A stretch of 48,549 nucleotides of DNA from Chitinophaga pinensis (GTDB lineage: Bacteria; Bacteroidota; Bacteroidia; UBA4408). The notes beneath the pieces are model-generated. The model did not search any database, was not told the DNA's origin, and saw only the letters and a program-made list of their open reading frames with translations. A program made the translations under genes and the position numbers. The stretch spans positions 1-48,549 of the forward strand of contig CAMBZU010000017.1 of NCBI GenBank assembly GCA_945872355.1, given 5' to 3'. Numbering within the stretch: the stretch's first letter is position 1; every line of letters begins with the position of its first letter. Below, one piece after another: positions 9,905 to 19,374 of this stretch.

Positions 9905-10539
9905 TTCATTTTGTTGATAGCCCATCAGTTAGGACTAAGTACAATATTTAATTACTTCTTCTTGCTGCTTAATAAATAATTTATTTGTTCATCTTCATCA
10001 AATAGCTAATAATTTTCGAGCCAAAATTTATCCATCGGAAGCACTTATGTGCTAAGCGAACAAATTTTTGCGACTAATTCGGCCAAAGCTAATTCATTGC
10101 ATCGGTTCATGGGTTATAGTTTGAGTAAATTGTATTTGCCCTTACTATCGTTATTCCTCATTTCTAATGCGAATTTTTATTGGTTATAGCCTCTTGAAAA
10201 TTAATCGCAAAGCGTGTTTTTTATCAAAATGAAGTAAATATTGTAATGTTAAGTTTATGTGATTTTTATAAACTTAAAAAAATGCTTTTTATTGTTGTAA
10301 GTTATTTAATAACAATGTATTGTGTTTTTTTATCTATAAGTTAAAGTTCTTTTAATACAGATACGCTATTGTTTTTAACATAATAATAATTCGATTTGTC
10401 GATTTTATTTGATAGTTTTGTGTGTTTAACAAATTTAAAAGAATGATCAACCCTTGAAGAGCACTAAATCTTTAAAGTGTAGTTTAAATTTTATTTTAAA
10501 AATGCCATCCCAATGATTACCATTTTCAAAACAAGAAAC
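9905..10539. other. Long intergenic region before the giant T9SS gene
   Basis: About 635 bp without a credible gene on either strand; stops are frequent in all frames. It contains a small hairpin AGCAC-ttat-GTGCT at 10040-10053. It also contains a perfect 10-bp AT-rich stem (10249-10258 with 10268-10277, nine-base loop gtgattttt) without a T run. Base composition shifts from mixed (9905-10200) to very AT-rich (10200-10500). A -7 box lies at 10413-10420. No recognised RNA family. Confidence 0.45.
10413..10420 (+). promoter_or_regulatory. Bacteroidota -7 box (TAGTTTTG)
   Basis: TAGTTTTG matches TAnnTTTG. A TTTG at 10395-10398 sits 14 bp upstream, which is shorter than the usual gap of about 19 bp, so the -33 element is uncertain. 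It would give a leader of about 115 nt for the gene starting at 10540. Confidence 0.4.
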
Positions 10540-13500
10540 ATGAAAAATTATTTAAAAAAGGTTCTAACCTTAGCTGCATTAGCTGTTTTAACAGGTATTA
10601 ATGTGCAGGCAACCAATTATTACACTTTAACAAGTGGTGATTGGAGTAATGCATTAATTTGGACACAAGATCCAACAGGTATAACTTCAGTTGGCCCAGG
10701 AGTGCCAAGTGCAGCAGATGCCGTTTTTATTATCAATAATAAGAGCGTAACCAATACTGTTACTGCAAGAACCGTAATTTCTACATTTATTCAAGTGAAT
10801 GCATCATTAGATTTAGGAAATATTACAGGAAATACTTTAGGTTCAGTTTCTGGTGCAGGCTTATTGAGAATCAATTCGACAAATTTTCCCTCAGGAACCT
10901 TTACCGCTTTTGTTTCTTCTACTGGAGGTACAATTGAGTTTTATGATGTTGCAGGTACCTTGCCAGCTGTTGATACCTATAATAATCTGATTGTTTCAAA
11001 CAGCACTGCAAGCGCTAATGTTTGTGTTTTTTCTAATGTAACTAATCCAACAAATTATACAATTAATGGTAGCTTAACCTTAAATAATACAGCTGCTGGT
11101 AGTTTGCAACTGATATTAGGCAATGCAGCTAGCAATGTAATTAATTTTACGATTAATAAAAATGTAACAATTTCTTCAGGTGTTACTTTTAAAGCTGGAA
11201 ATTTTAATGCTATTCATCAGATGGATGTACTTGGGAATTTTACCAATAATGGCTTGGTTCAGTTTTCAAATGCAACACAATTCACAGCAGCTGCAAATGG
11301 CGCTATTAATTTAACTTTTTCTGGTTTAACAAATACTTTTTTGGCATGCAATGCAGCTACTAATTTGTATACTTTAAAGCTAAATAAAGGTATAGATGCT
11401 GGAATAGCTTTACAAGTAACTTCTGCAAGTGCCGGCAATTTACAATTTTACACTAATGGCGATGCTCTTCAATTATTAAATGGAACACTTAGATTGGGTG
11501 TTAATAGCAATTTGACCCGCCTAAATGGTGGAACATTATTTCTAATACCATCTACAGCAAGATTATGGATTGATGGTGCATCTGTTCTGTTGAACGCCAC
11601 TGCTAGTGGGATTCAGGTTGATGGTGAGTTTAAAATTACTGCAGGTAATTTTTCAATTGGAAATGAAGGTTTAATAGTGGGCCTCAATGGTTTAATATCA
11701 ATAGATGGTGGCACAAATACTGTTGAGAAAATTCGTCCAGTTGTTTCTGTTGGAGTACAAGCAGGTACTTTCGCAATGACTGCTGGTGTGTTAAATGTTG
11801 ATGGTTCTACAGCTGGAACCGGTAGTTCAGATTTTCCGCGTTTTTGTTTACCTTATTCAGCACAAGGCTTCTACATGTCGGGAGGTATTTTAAATATTGC
11901 TAATCCAGAAACTGGAACTGCAGTTGATGGTGGTTTACTCTTAGGATCTTCAAACTATGATGTTACCGGGGGGACAATTAATTTAGCTATACCCGGTTCA
12001 TCTGCTAATTTTACAGTAAATTCTACTGTACCTTTATTTAATGTTTATATAAACAAATCAGGATCAGGTAGCGGCAAATTAATATTAGCCAATCAGGTTA
12101 TTGGGGCAGGTATTGCCCTTTCTTCTCCTATTTCAGCTAATCCACTAGTTATTAATCAGGATTTTGTAATTGTAACAGGTAATAACCCTGTATTTCAGAC
12201 CAATAATAATAATGTTTCAGTGAAAAGAAATTTTTCGATAAATATTGGTACAACTTATACCCCAGGTTTAAACACCACAATTTTAAATGGTGCTACCACG
12301 CAGTACTTAACCCTAAATGGCACTGTTACGAGTGGATTTTATAACCTTAGTGTTTTTAAACCTACTTCAGCAGCTTGTTTTTTAGCTGGCGCTGCAACTT
12401 CAATAACTATATTAAATGACTTAAATGTTATAGCAGGAGCCTTTAATGATGTGAATAGAAAAATTAATCTTCATGGTAATGCTTATATTGTTGGACTAAT
12501 TAATGGTTTAGGTGGATTATCACTTGTTGGAACTGGCGCACAAACGATTGGTGGTAATAATGCAGGAAGGGTAGAAGTTTTAAATATTAATAAGCCAAGC
12601 GGCACATCAACACTTGTTGCTAATTTGCAGGTTGAAATTGCTTTAAGATTAGCAAATGGTGTGCTTGATTTGGGTTTATTTACCTTGAACTTAACATCTA
12701 ATGCAAGAGTATATGATGCGCTTACTGGCACTGGAACTAGTTTCAATAGCACAAAAATGGTTAGAACAGATGGTATTGCATCAGCTGGAGGGATTAGAAA
12801 AAGATATAATACAACTAATGTTTCATTCCTTTATCCATTAGGAACAGCAGATAAATATACACCGGCTCGTATTAATATTGTAGGTACGCCAACAAGTTAT
12901 GGTTACATTAATATTAGGGCTATTAATAGCGAGCATCCAATTGTAACTGCGAGCAATCAGGCATTAAAATATCATTGGAAGACTTCAAGTACAGGATTTG
13001 ATTTAGGTGCGGCTTCGGTAGAGCATTGGTACACCTACGATGAAGTAGATTTAGTTACGGGGGTAGGGGTTGATGAGTCAGCTTATGTTGCGGCCTATTA
13101 TCAACCTGCAGATGTAACTTGGGTAACTGGTGATGTTACTGAAGTTGATGAAACAACCAATGAAATATTTATTGACCCTAATGTTTTTGGACAAATTATT
13201 GACGGTGAGTTTACAGCAGGTGATAGAGATCCAGCGGACCCTTTTGAAGCAGTTATTGCTTTTTATACCATCAGAAACGGGAATTGGGGAGATACAAATC
13301 CTGCGACTACACCTTGGTCAAATATCAGTCATTCTGGCACTGCAACGGCTTTAACACCAGGGCCAAAGAACCCAGTTTTTATTGGCGATGGAGTTAGTTT
13401 TTCACATGTTGTAACAGTAGCTGCAAATGGTGCTAAAGCAGGAAATCTTTTTATTGGAACCAATTCAACACTTGATGTAACTACAACAATTGGCCATAAC

Positions 13501-16500
13501 TTTTCAGTGCTTAATGGATTTGGAATTACAGGAACAGGTGTTTTAAAAATTTCCTCTTCAACTGCAACTGCAGTTTTCCCAGCAGGTGATTTCGGATTGT
13601 TTTTGAGTGCTACAGGAGGAACAGTTGAATATTATACAACAGGTGTTACAAGCTTTACCATTCCTACTGTAAGTGCTTTGCCTAGTGCTTTGGTGCTTAA
13701 TAGTTATAATTTTTTAAGTGTTATTCCATCGTCAGGAAAAAACATTACGATGCCAAATATTGATTTAACAGTTAACAGTATTCTTAAAATGGCAGGTGCT
13801 GGTGATTTAAACCTAAATAGCGCTAGTGCCAAAATATTAAATATTAAAGGAAGTTTTAATATGTTAAATGGAGATACACGCTTCAAAAATAATTTTGTAC
13901 AAACACTAAATATAAACGGTAATATAAATGTATCTACTGGCGCAGAATTTGAAGTTGATGATTCAGGAACTGCAGTTGATAATATCATCAATCATACAGG
14001 GAGCATTGGGAATAATGGAACAATTGATTGGAACGCAGGTAGTAACAGAGTTTGTAATTATTTTTCAACAGGAACCGGAAACCGATCCATTTCTGGCATT
14101 AATAATAGCGCCTTTACTGAATTAAATAAATTTACAATTAACCGCGGTGTAACTGCAGTTCATGAATATAACTTTGATGTTAGGGGAACGCTTGTTGCAC
14201 CATCCAACAATTGGCTAGTATTATTAAATGGTACGGTTAAATTTTCAAAGGCATATACTTTAACACTGACAGACCAAGCAGTAAATTACACAATTCCTGG
14301 CACAGCAAAATTGCAAGTAAGCAATACAGGATGCATTATTAATATAGGAGCAGCAAACAGTAACTTAGCTGACCTCATTTTAATTGGTAAATTGCAAATT
14401 GATGAAGGAACTGTGAATATAGGTTCAGCTGGTAATCCAGTAAATAATGATATTGAATATTCATCCATAGGCTCGCCTGAAATTGAAGTTAAGGGTAATG
14501 GAGCATTGTTTGTTAATGGTCAAATAAGAAGAAACACATCTGTATTAAATGGTGCATTAATTTACAAGCAACAAGATAATAGCTCAGTAATTATTAGTGG
14601 GTCAAATGCTGTTGCAACAAGGGCCAAATTAGAAATAACAAATTTTGGAAGTGTGTTCAATATGAGTGGTACTTCTACGCTACGTTTAATAAGAGGTGGG
14701 GGAACTTCATTTGGAGATTTATTTATTCAAGCCGCCTCTAATAATATCACGGGTGGTACTATACTTTGTCAACAAGGCGGTATTGGAACGTCAGAAACAT
14801 ATTCAATTAACTCACTTGTGCCCATCTATAATTTAACAGTGAATGGAAATTCAGCTTTAAATACAGCTACTGTTAGCCCAATTACTAATCCATTATCAAT
14901 TAAAGGAACATTGTTAATCAATAATGATTTTAGTAATTTTTATGCAAATGGAATTGATATTAATATACTTGGAAATTTAAACAATAAAAACAGTTCAAAT
15001 ACACTTGGAACAAATGCTGGCGGTTACCAAGTTGGAACAGACGCACAAATTACAACTTTTTCTTCTACCACGGGTAACCAAACTATTACAGGTGTGAGTG
15101 GTAACATTACAAATTTTGCGAATTTGAAAGTTAATAATACCTTTTTAACTGGTAGTGTTACTTTGGCTGCAAATACTAATATCCGTGTAAACGAAGATTT
15201 AATATTAACCCAAGGAACACTTAGTGATGGTGGTAATACCATTACAAGTATTGGTAATATTCAAAACAGTGCCACTCATGTTAGTGTTTCTGCGGGTAAA
15301 ATCATTTGTCAAGGTGCAGTGAAGCAATTTATTGGTGGTAATGGTTTTGGTAAGTTTGGTAACTTAACTATTGATAACATTGCTGGTGTATCAAACACAG
15401 CAAACCAAACAGTAAATAATATATTGAACTTAAATAATGGCTCCTTGTTTATTGATGCTTATGTGTTAAAGTTGGCAGAAGCTGCTTCGGTAACAGGCAC
15501 ATTTAGCGGTACTAGAATGATTCAAACAAACGGTTTATTGACTGATAGTGGTGTGGTGAAATCGTTTTCTTCAGGCGCTGGTAGTTTCTTATTTCCTGTT
15601 GGAAGTGATGTAGATTATATGCCTGCTCAATACAATGTAACATCTAACACGGCTAGCGGAAGTATTCGTGTAAACCCAGTTAAGACTGTACACCCAGCTA
15701 CAACTAATGCACTTAACTTAGAATTGAATTATTTTTGGGTTGTTAGAGCTACTGGATTTAGTGGTTTAACATTAACGCACACCTACAATTATCAAGATAT
15801 TTTTGTAAATGGAAATGAAGCTGATTATGTAACAGGAAGGTACATAAATCCACAATGGAACCCAACGGGAGGTATATCGGGTACGGTAAATCCATCGTCA
15901 AATACCATGACGCTAACCAACGTTAACTTTATAGATGGTGATTATACTTGTGGCGAAAGCTCAGAATTTAATTTTATTGGTACACTTTACAGTCGTAATG
16001 CTACTTCAGGTGGTGATTGGGAAGATGGAAATACATGGTCATTAGCAGGTCATGCAGGTGCTGCATCCGGCATTACACCTACTAACCAAATAGTTAAAAT
16101 AGCTGCTGGGCATACTGTTAACGTTACATCCAATGGAAGAACCTGTTCTGTATTAACAAATGATGGAACACTAGATTTGAATGACCACATATCAAATGTT
16201 TTTGGTTATGCTGATGGCACTGGTTTGTTGAAAATGAGCGCTGGCTTTAGTTTTGTTTTTCCATCCGGGAATTTTAATCCGTTTACTTCTAGCACAGGCG
16301 GAACAGTTGAATATTATGGAACTCAAGATGGTACTTTACTTCCACAATTAAACTACAATAATCTTGTGTTTTCAGGTAATAGCATTAAAACACTAAGTAA
16401 TCAAAATATTATTGTTAATGGTAATCTAACTATAAACGGCGGAGTAGTTGATAATAGTGTATTTAACAAGGATATCAGTTTAATTAAAAACTGGAATAAT

Positions 16501-18828
16501 AATGTAAACTCAAGTGCTTTTATACCTGGAATTTCAGATGTTAATTTTATTGGAGCTAATCAAATTATTGGAGGCGCTGCTTCTTCTACTTTCGATAATT
16601 TAAATATCAATAGTGCTGGAACTAAAACTTTAGATAAAGCAATTGTTGTGAATAGAAACCTAAGCATCAATAGCGGAACCTTAGATGTTTCTGCATCAAA
16701 CTATGCTATTGATTTAAAAGGCAATTTTACAAATAATGCCAGTTTTAATGCACGACAAGGTATAGTTACATTAAACGGAACGGCCGACCAGCAAATCATA
16801 GGTGGCTCAGCGAGCACTGATTTTTTTGATATAAATATGAATAATTCGCTTGGTTCAAAATTGAGCTCAAATCAAAGTTTATTAAATACATTAAACTGTA
16901 TCAATGGAACATTTGATTGTAATTCATATCGTTTAATATTGAAATCCTCATTAACAAGAACAGGCCGTATAGCAGCACTTTCAGCAGGTGATATTATTGG
17001 CGATATTACAATGCAAAGGCTTGTGCCAGGAGGTTTAACAGGTTGGGCTATTTTAGGAACGCCAGTTCAAAATGCTAAAATAAATCAGTGGACAGATAAT
17101 TTTGTAACCTCGGGATTTACGGGTTCAACGGGAGCTGCTGGCGGGTTTATATCAATATATAAATATCTTGAATTTGATTTAGCGCCGTTTGGCTCTGCAA
17201 CATCATACGCTCCAATAACAAATGCGAGCATTGATGCAATTACACCGGGTGCTGGTTTTTGGACATACTTAGGAACATCATACACCAATACATCAAACAT
17301 TTTAATTGATGTAACAGGGCCAACTACCAAAGGTAATTTTGATTTTGGTGTTACTTTTTCTTCCAGTGGAAGTATTGATGATGATGGATTTAATATGGTT
17401 GCGAACCCTTATCCTTCTACTATTGATTGGGACAGTCCAAGTTGGACCAAAACGAATGTTGATAATGCTATTTATATTTGGCAGGCAGATTTAGGTCAAT
17501 ATGCCACATATATTGGAGGTGTGAGTACGAATGGAGGTTCAAATTTAATCCCTTCTTCACAAGGTTTCTTTATGAAAACAAATGATATAGGTTGTGTATT
17601 AGAAGCTAACGAAAATATAAAGGTAGCAGGTAATCCAACATTTATTAAAAGCAGCAATTCATTATCAGCAGGCGATTTATTAAGGATTAAAGTATCAGGA
17701 AATAATTATGCTGATGAAGCTATTGTAAGGTTTGCAGCAACTGCTACAGTTAATTATGATGGCAATTTTGATGCAATGAAATTTTTCAGTAGTAATGCTG
17801 ATGTACCATCCATAAGCCTTGTTGCTTCCGATAAAGATTTAAGCATTAATACTTTCCCCACAGATGAGGCCAATTTATCAATTCCGTTAAGAGTTAAGGT
17901 GGGTGTATCAGGCAACTATAGCCTGAGCTTTGAAGGTTTAGCTATTTTTGACAATAAGACCTGTGTTGTTTTCGAAGATTTAAAAACGGGCAGTAAAACT
18001 GACATTAAAGATATGGGTACTTATCAGTTTTATATGAATTCATTCACAACTGCACCACGATTTATAATTCATATCTCTAAAAATCCTAGCTTGTTAGCTA
18101 GCAACGCCAGTTGTTCTAATGCTCATGATGGTGCAATTGAATTTGCAAACACGAATAATATTAGCAATTGGACTTATTTAATGAAGGATAATAATGGTGT
18201 AACAATAGCAGAAAACTCTGTTTCAAAGGGTGCTATTGCTAATTTAGCTGCAGGTAATTATCAAATTGTATACAATAGCAATTCAAATTGTACTTCTTTA
18301 AATGATCAAGTTGTTGTAAATTCTGAAATAAATATTAACACTAATTTAACTGCATCGGCACCATTAGAGGTAGCAGAGGGTATTAAAGTTGACTTTGCTG
18401 TTGCTCATGTACCTAATGCAAAACTTACTTGGAATTTTGGAGATGGAGAAATTGTTGAAGGTGCCGCTGCTATAAGTCATGTGTATAAATATGCTGGTAA
18501 TTATAATGTAACTTTAAAAGTAATTGACGGTAGTTGTGAGGATGAAATTGCTCAAACATTAAATCTAGTTTCTGACAAATTCAGCACTAAAAATTCGCCA
18601 ATAGTTACTAGGAATAACGAACAGTTTGTGATCAACTTTAATTTTGAAAGTTCAACTGCTGTTTCAGTTCAATTGTTTGATGTGCTTGGTAAAGAAGTAG
18701 GTGCAAGTATCAATAAAAATGTAGCTGCCGAAAAAATAAATTATAGTACAAGCCAATTAAGTGATGGTGTTTATTTTTTAAATATCAACTATAATGGTCA
18801 GGTTCAAAGCACTAAATTGATAAAGTAA
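10540..18828 (+). CDS. Giant modular T9SS surface/secreted protein
   Basis: Protein of 2762 aa. An ATG at 10513 is in frame, but the one at 10540 gives a clean signal peptide (MKNYLKKVL...INVQA, 24 aa). The bulk is beta-rich, Asn/Thr/Ser/Gly-rich sequence with many short LNLNNGTL-like strands, suggesting a beta-solenoid or adhesin. Similar modules open at about residues 27 (YTLTSGDWSNALIW), 907 (YTIRNGNWGD) and 1815 (LYSRNATSGGDWEDGNTW). The first two close with matching blocks (FLYPLGTADKYTPARINI; FLFPVGSDVDYMPAQYNV) followed by HP...YHW/YFW. Later regions include PGGLTGWAILGTPVQ (about 2165), a PKD domain (about 2607-2670; LTWNFGDGE, YKYAGNYNVTLKV) and a type-A sorting domain (SVQLFDVLGKEVG, LSDGVYFLNINYNG, STKLIK). 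Exact function unknown; adhesion or gliding matrix is only a guess. Confidence 0.9.
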   Translation: MKNYLKKVLTLAALAVLTGINVQATNYYTLTSGDWSNALIWTQDPTGITSVGPGVPSAADAVFIINNKSVTNTVTARTVISTFIQVNASLDLGNITGNTLGSVSGAGLLRINSTNFPSGTFTAFVSSTGGTIEFYDVAGTLPAVDTYNNLIVSNSTASANVCVFSNVTNPTNYTINGSLTLNNTAAGSLQLILGNAASNVINFTINKNVTISSGVTFKAGNFNAIHQMDVLGNFTNNGLVQFSNATQFTAAANGAINLTFSGLTNTFLACNAATNLYTLKLNKGIDAGIALQVTSASAGNLQFYTNGDALQLLNGTLRLGVNSNLTRLNGGTLFLIPSTARLWIDGASVLLNATASGIQVDGEFKITAGNFSIGNEGLIVGLNGLISIDGGTNTVEKIRPVVSVGVQAGTFAMTAGVLNVDGSTAGTGSSDFPRFCLPYSAQGFYMSGGILNIANPETGTAVDGGLLLGSSNYDVTGGTINLAIPGSSANFTVNSTVPLFNVYINKSGSGSGKLILANQVIGAGIALSSPISANPLVINQDFVIVTGNNPVFQTNNNNVSVKRNFSINIGTTYTPGLNTTILNGATTQYLTLNGTVTSGFYNLSVFKPTSAACFLAGAATSITILNDLNVIAGAFNDVNRKINLHGNAYIVGLINGLGGLSLVGTGAQTIGGNNAGRVEVLNINKPSGTSTLVANLQVEIALRLANGVLDLGLFTLNLTSNARVYDALTGTGTSFNSTKMVRTDGIASAGGIRKRYNTTNVSFLYPLGTADKYTPARINIVGTPTSYGYINIRAINSEHPIVTASNQALKYHWKTSSTGFDLGAASVEHWYTYDEVDLVTGVGVDESAYVAAYYQPADVTWVTGDVTEVDETTNEIFIDPNVFGQIIDGEFTAGDRDPADPFEAVIAFYTIRNGNWGDTNPATTPWSNISHSGTATALTPGPKNPVFIGDGVSFSHVVTVAANGAKAGNLFIGTNSTLDVTTTIGHNFSVLNGFGITGTGVLKISSSTATAVFPAGDFGLFLSATGGTVEYYTTGVTSFTIPTVSALPSALVLNSYNFLSVIPSSGKNITMPNIDLTVNSILKMAGAGDLNLNSASAKILNIKGSFNMLNGDTRFKNNFVQTLNINGNINVSTGAEFEVDDSGTAVDNIINHTGSIGNNGTIDWNAGSNRVCNYFSTGTGNRSISGINNSAFTELNKFTINRGVTAVHEYNFDVRGTLVAPSNNWLVLLNGTVKFSKAYTLTLTDQAVNYTIPGTAKLQVSNTGCIINIGAANSNLADLILIGKLQIDEGTVNIGSAGNPVNNDIEYSSIGSPEIEVKGNGALFVNGQIRRNTSVLNGALIYKQQDNSSVIISGSNAVATRAKLEITNFGSVFNMSGTSTLRLIRGGGTSFGDLFIQAASNNITGGTILCQQGGIGTSETYSINSLVPIYNLTVNGNSALNTATVSPITNPLSIKGTLLINNDFSNFYANGIDINILGNLNNKNSSNTLGTNAGGYQVGTDAQITTFSSTTGNQTITGVSGNITNFANLKVNNTFLTGSVTLAANTNIRVNEDLILTQGTLSDGGNTITSIGNIQNSATHVSVSAGKIICQGAVKQFIGGNGFGKFGNLTIDNIAGVSNTANQTVNNILNLNNGSLFIDAYVLKLAEAASVTGTFSGTRMIQTNGLLTDSGVVKSFSSGAGSFLFPVGSDVDYMPAQYNVTSNTASGSIRVNPVKTVHPATTNALNLELNYFWVVRATGFSGLTLTHTYNYQDIFVNGNEADYVTGRYINPQWNPTGGISGTVNPSSNTMTLTNVNFIDGDYTCGESSEFNFIGTLYSRNATSGGDWEDGNTWSLAGHAGAASGITPTNQIVKIAAGHTVNVTSNGRTCSVLTNDGTLDLNDHISNVFGYADGTGLLKMSAGFSFVFPSGNFNPFTSSTGGTVEYYGTQDGTLLPQLNYNNLVFSGNSIKTLSNQNIIVNGNLTINGGVVDNSVFNKDISLIKNWNNNVNSSAFIPGISDVNFIGANQIIGGAASSTFDNLNINSAGTKTLDKAIVVNRNLSINSGTLDVSASNYAIDLKGNFTNNASFNARQGIVTLNGTADQQIIGGSASTDFFDINMNNSLGSKLSSNQSLLNTLNCINGTFDCNSYRLILKSSLTRTGRIAALSAGDIIGDITMQRLVPGGLTGWAILGTPVQNAKINQWTDNFVTSGFTGSTGAAGGFISIYKYLEFDLAPFGSATSYAPITNASIDAITPGAGFWTYLGTSYTNTSNILIDVTGPTTKGNFDFGVTFSSSGSIDDDGFNMVANPYPSTIDWDSPSWTKTNVDNAIYIWQADLGQYATYIGGVSTNGGSNLIPSSQGFFMKTNDIGCVLEANENIKVAGNPTFIKSSNSLSAGDLLRIKVSGNNYADEAIVRFAATATVNYDGNFDAMKFFSSNADVPSISLVASDKDLSINTFPTDEANLSIPLRVKVGVSGNYSLSFEGLAIFDNKTCVVFEDLKTGSKTDIKDMGTYQFYMNSFTTAPRFIIHISKNPSLLASNASCSNAHDGAIEFANTNNISNWTYLMKDNNGVTIAENSVSKGAIANLAAGNYQIVYNSNSNCTSLNDQVVVNSEININTNLTASAPLEVAEGIKVDFAVAHVPNAKLTWNFGDGEIVEGAAAISHVYKYAGNYNVTLKVIDGSCEDEIAQTLNLVSDKFSTKNSPIVTRNNEQFVINFNFESSTAVSVQLFDVLGKEVGASINKNVAAEKINYSTSQLSDGVYFLNINYNGQVQSTKLIK

Positions 18829-18952
18829 TACCAATTGTATTTATTAAATAGCCCAAAGCTGTTTAATAAATTTACAATGGTTAATGCCGATACAACTTGA
18901 AAGTACAATAAGGCTTGGCCGCAATTGGACTAAATTGAAAGTGTAATCGGTA
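18829..18952. repeat. 124-bp intergenic element with terminal inverted repeats, copy A
   Basis: It begins directly after the stop codon of the giant gene with taccaattgta and ends with the near-inverse ...tgtaatcggta. Its length of 124 bp is the same as the copy at 33939-34062. Its centre carries ggttaatgccgat, matching ggtaaatgccgat in the other two copies. The ends are imperfect inverted repeats of about 25 bp. It lies between the gene and its terminator, so it would be transcribed as a folded 3' UTR. Confidence 0.65.
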
Positions 18953-18976
18953 TAAAATCACGCTTTAAATAAAATC

Positions 18977-19012
18977 AAAAGGAGGCTATTGTTTTAATAG
19001 CCTCCTTTTTTT
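18977..19012 (+). terminator. Rho-independent terminator
   Basis: Stem ggaggctatt / aatagcctcc (18981-18990 with 18996-19005) with loop gtttt, preceded by four A and followed by seven T. It terminates the giant T9SS gene downstream of repeat copy A. Confidence 0.92.
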
Positions 19013-19150
19013 ATAGACCAAAGTTAGGCTTAGATTATGTTTGAAATATTTGCTAAGGTATAATCACATTTAAAAGTTCATTTCTTCGGCAATTTGATTG
19101 TTATTAGTAATGATCATGTTGGGTTTATTTTTGGGAATTAATATCTTTCT

Positions 19151-19181
19151 TTTGTTTAATAAAGTTTTAAATATAAATTTG
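19151..19181 (+). promoter_or_regulatory. Complete Bacteroidota promoter: TTTG - 19 bp - TAAATTTG
   Basis: TTTG at 19151-19154 and TAAATTTG at 19174-19181 are separated by exactly 19 bp, the best promoter match in the window. Transcription should start near 19185, which places the start of the small gene at the ATG at 19209 rather than at an upstream ATG at 19098. Confidence 0.7.
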
Positions 19182-19208
19182 CCCCATAATCATTCGCAAA
19201 ATTTCTAT

Positions 19209-19373
19209 ATGAATAATTTTTTCCACGCAACAGCCGATTTTTTTGAATCAATTTTTCCTTTGCTTAAAGCAATGGGTAGGGGTGCAAACATTTTGTTTTC
19301 ATTGACCATATTTTTTGGCGCAATGATTTGGATATTTGGTGGCCCAAAATACAAAGAGCCAACAAAAAAGTAA
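19209..19373 (+). CDS. Small single-pass membrane protein (54 aa), unknown
   Basis: Predicted product: 54 aa with an amphipathic N-terminus (MNNFFHATADFFESIFPLLK), one membrane segment (about residues 27-44, ILFSLTIFFGAMIWIFGG) and a short basic tail (PKYKEPTKK). An upstream in-frame ATG would make it 91 aa, but it lies before the promoter, so the short form is preferred. It converges on purD with a single base between stops. Small membrane proteins beside purD are something I recall from other Bacteroidota (for example DUF6341), but similarity to that family is unverified. Real gene likely, because of the promoter and the compact fit; function unknown. Confidence 0.65.
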   Translation: MNNFFHATADFFESIFPLLKAMGRGANILFSLTIFFGAMIWIFGGPKYKEPTKK

Positions 19374-19374
19374 G

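Noticed and set aside
9905-10200. Possible decayed gene after der
   Set aside because: No reading frame or recognisable motif could be reconstructed on either strand.
10513-10539. Upstream ATG of the giant T9SS gene
   Set aside because: It adds nine residues before a clean signal peptide; the ATG at 10540 is the better start, though the longer form is not excluded by stops.
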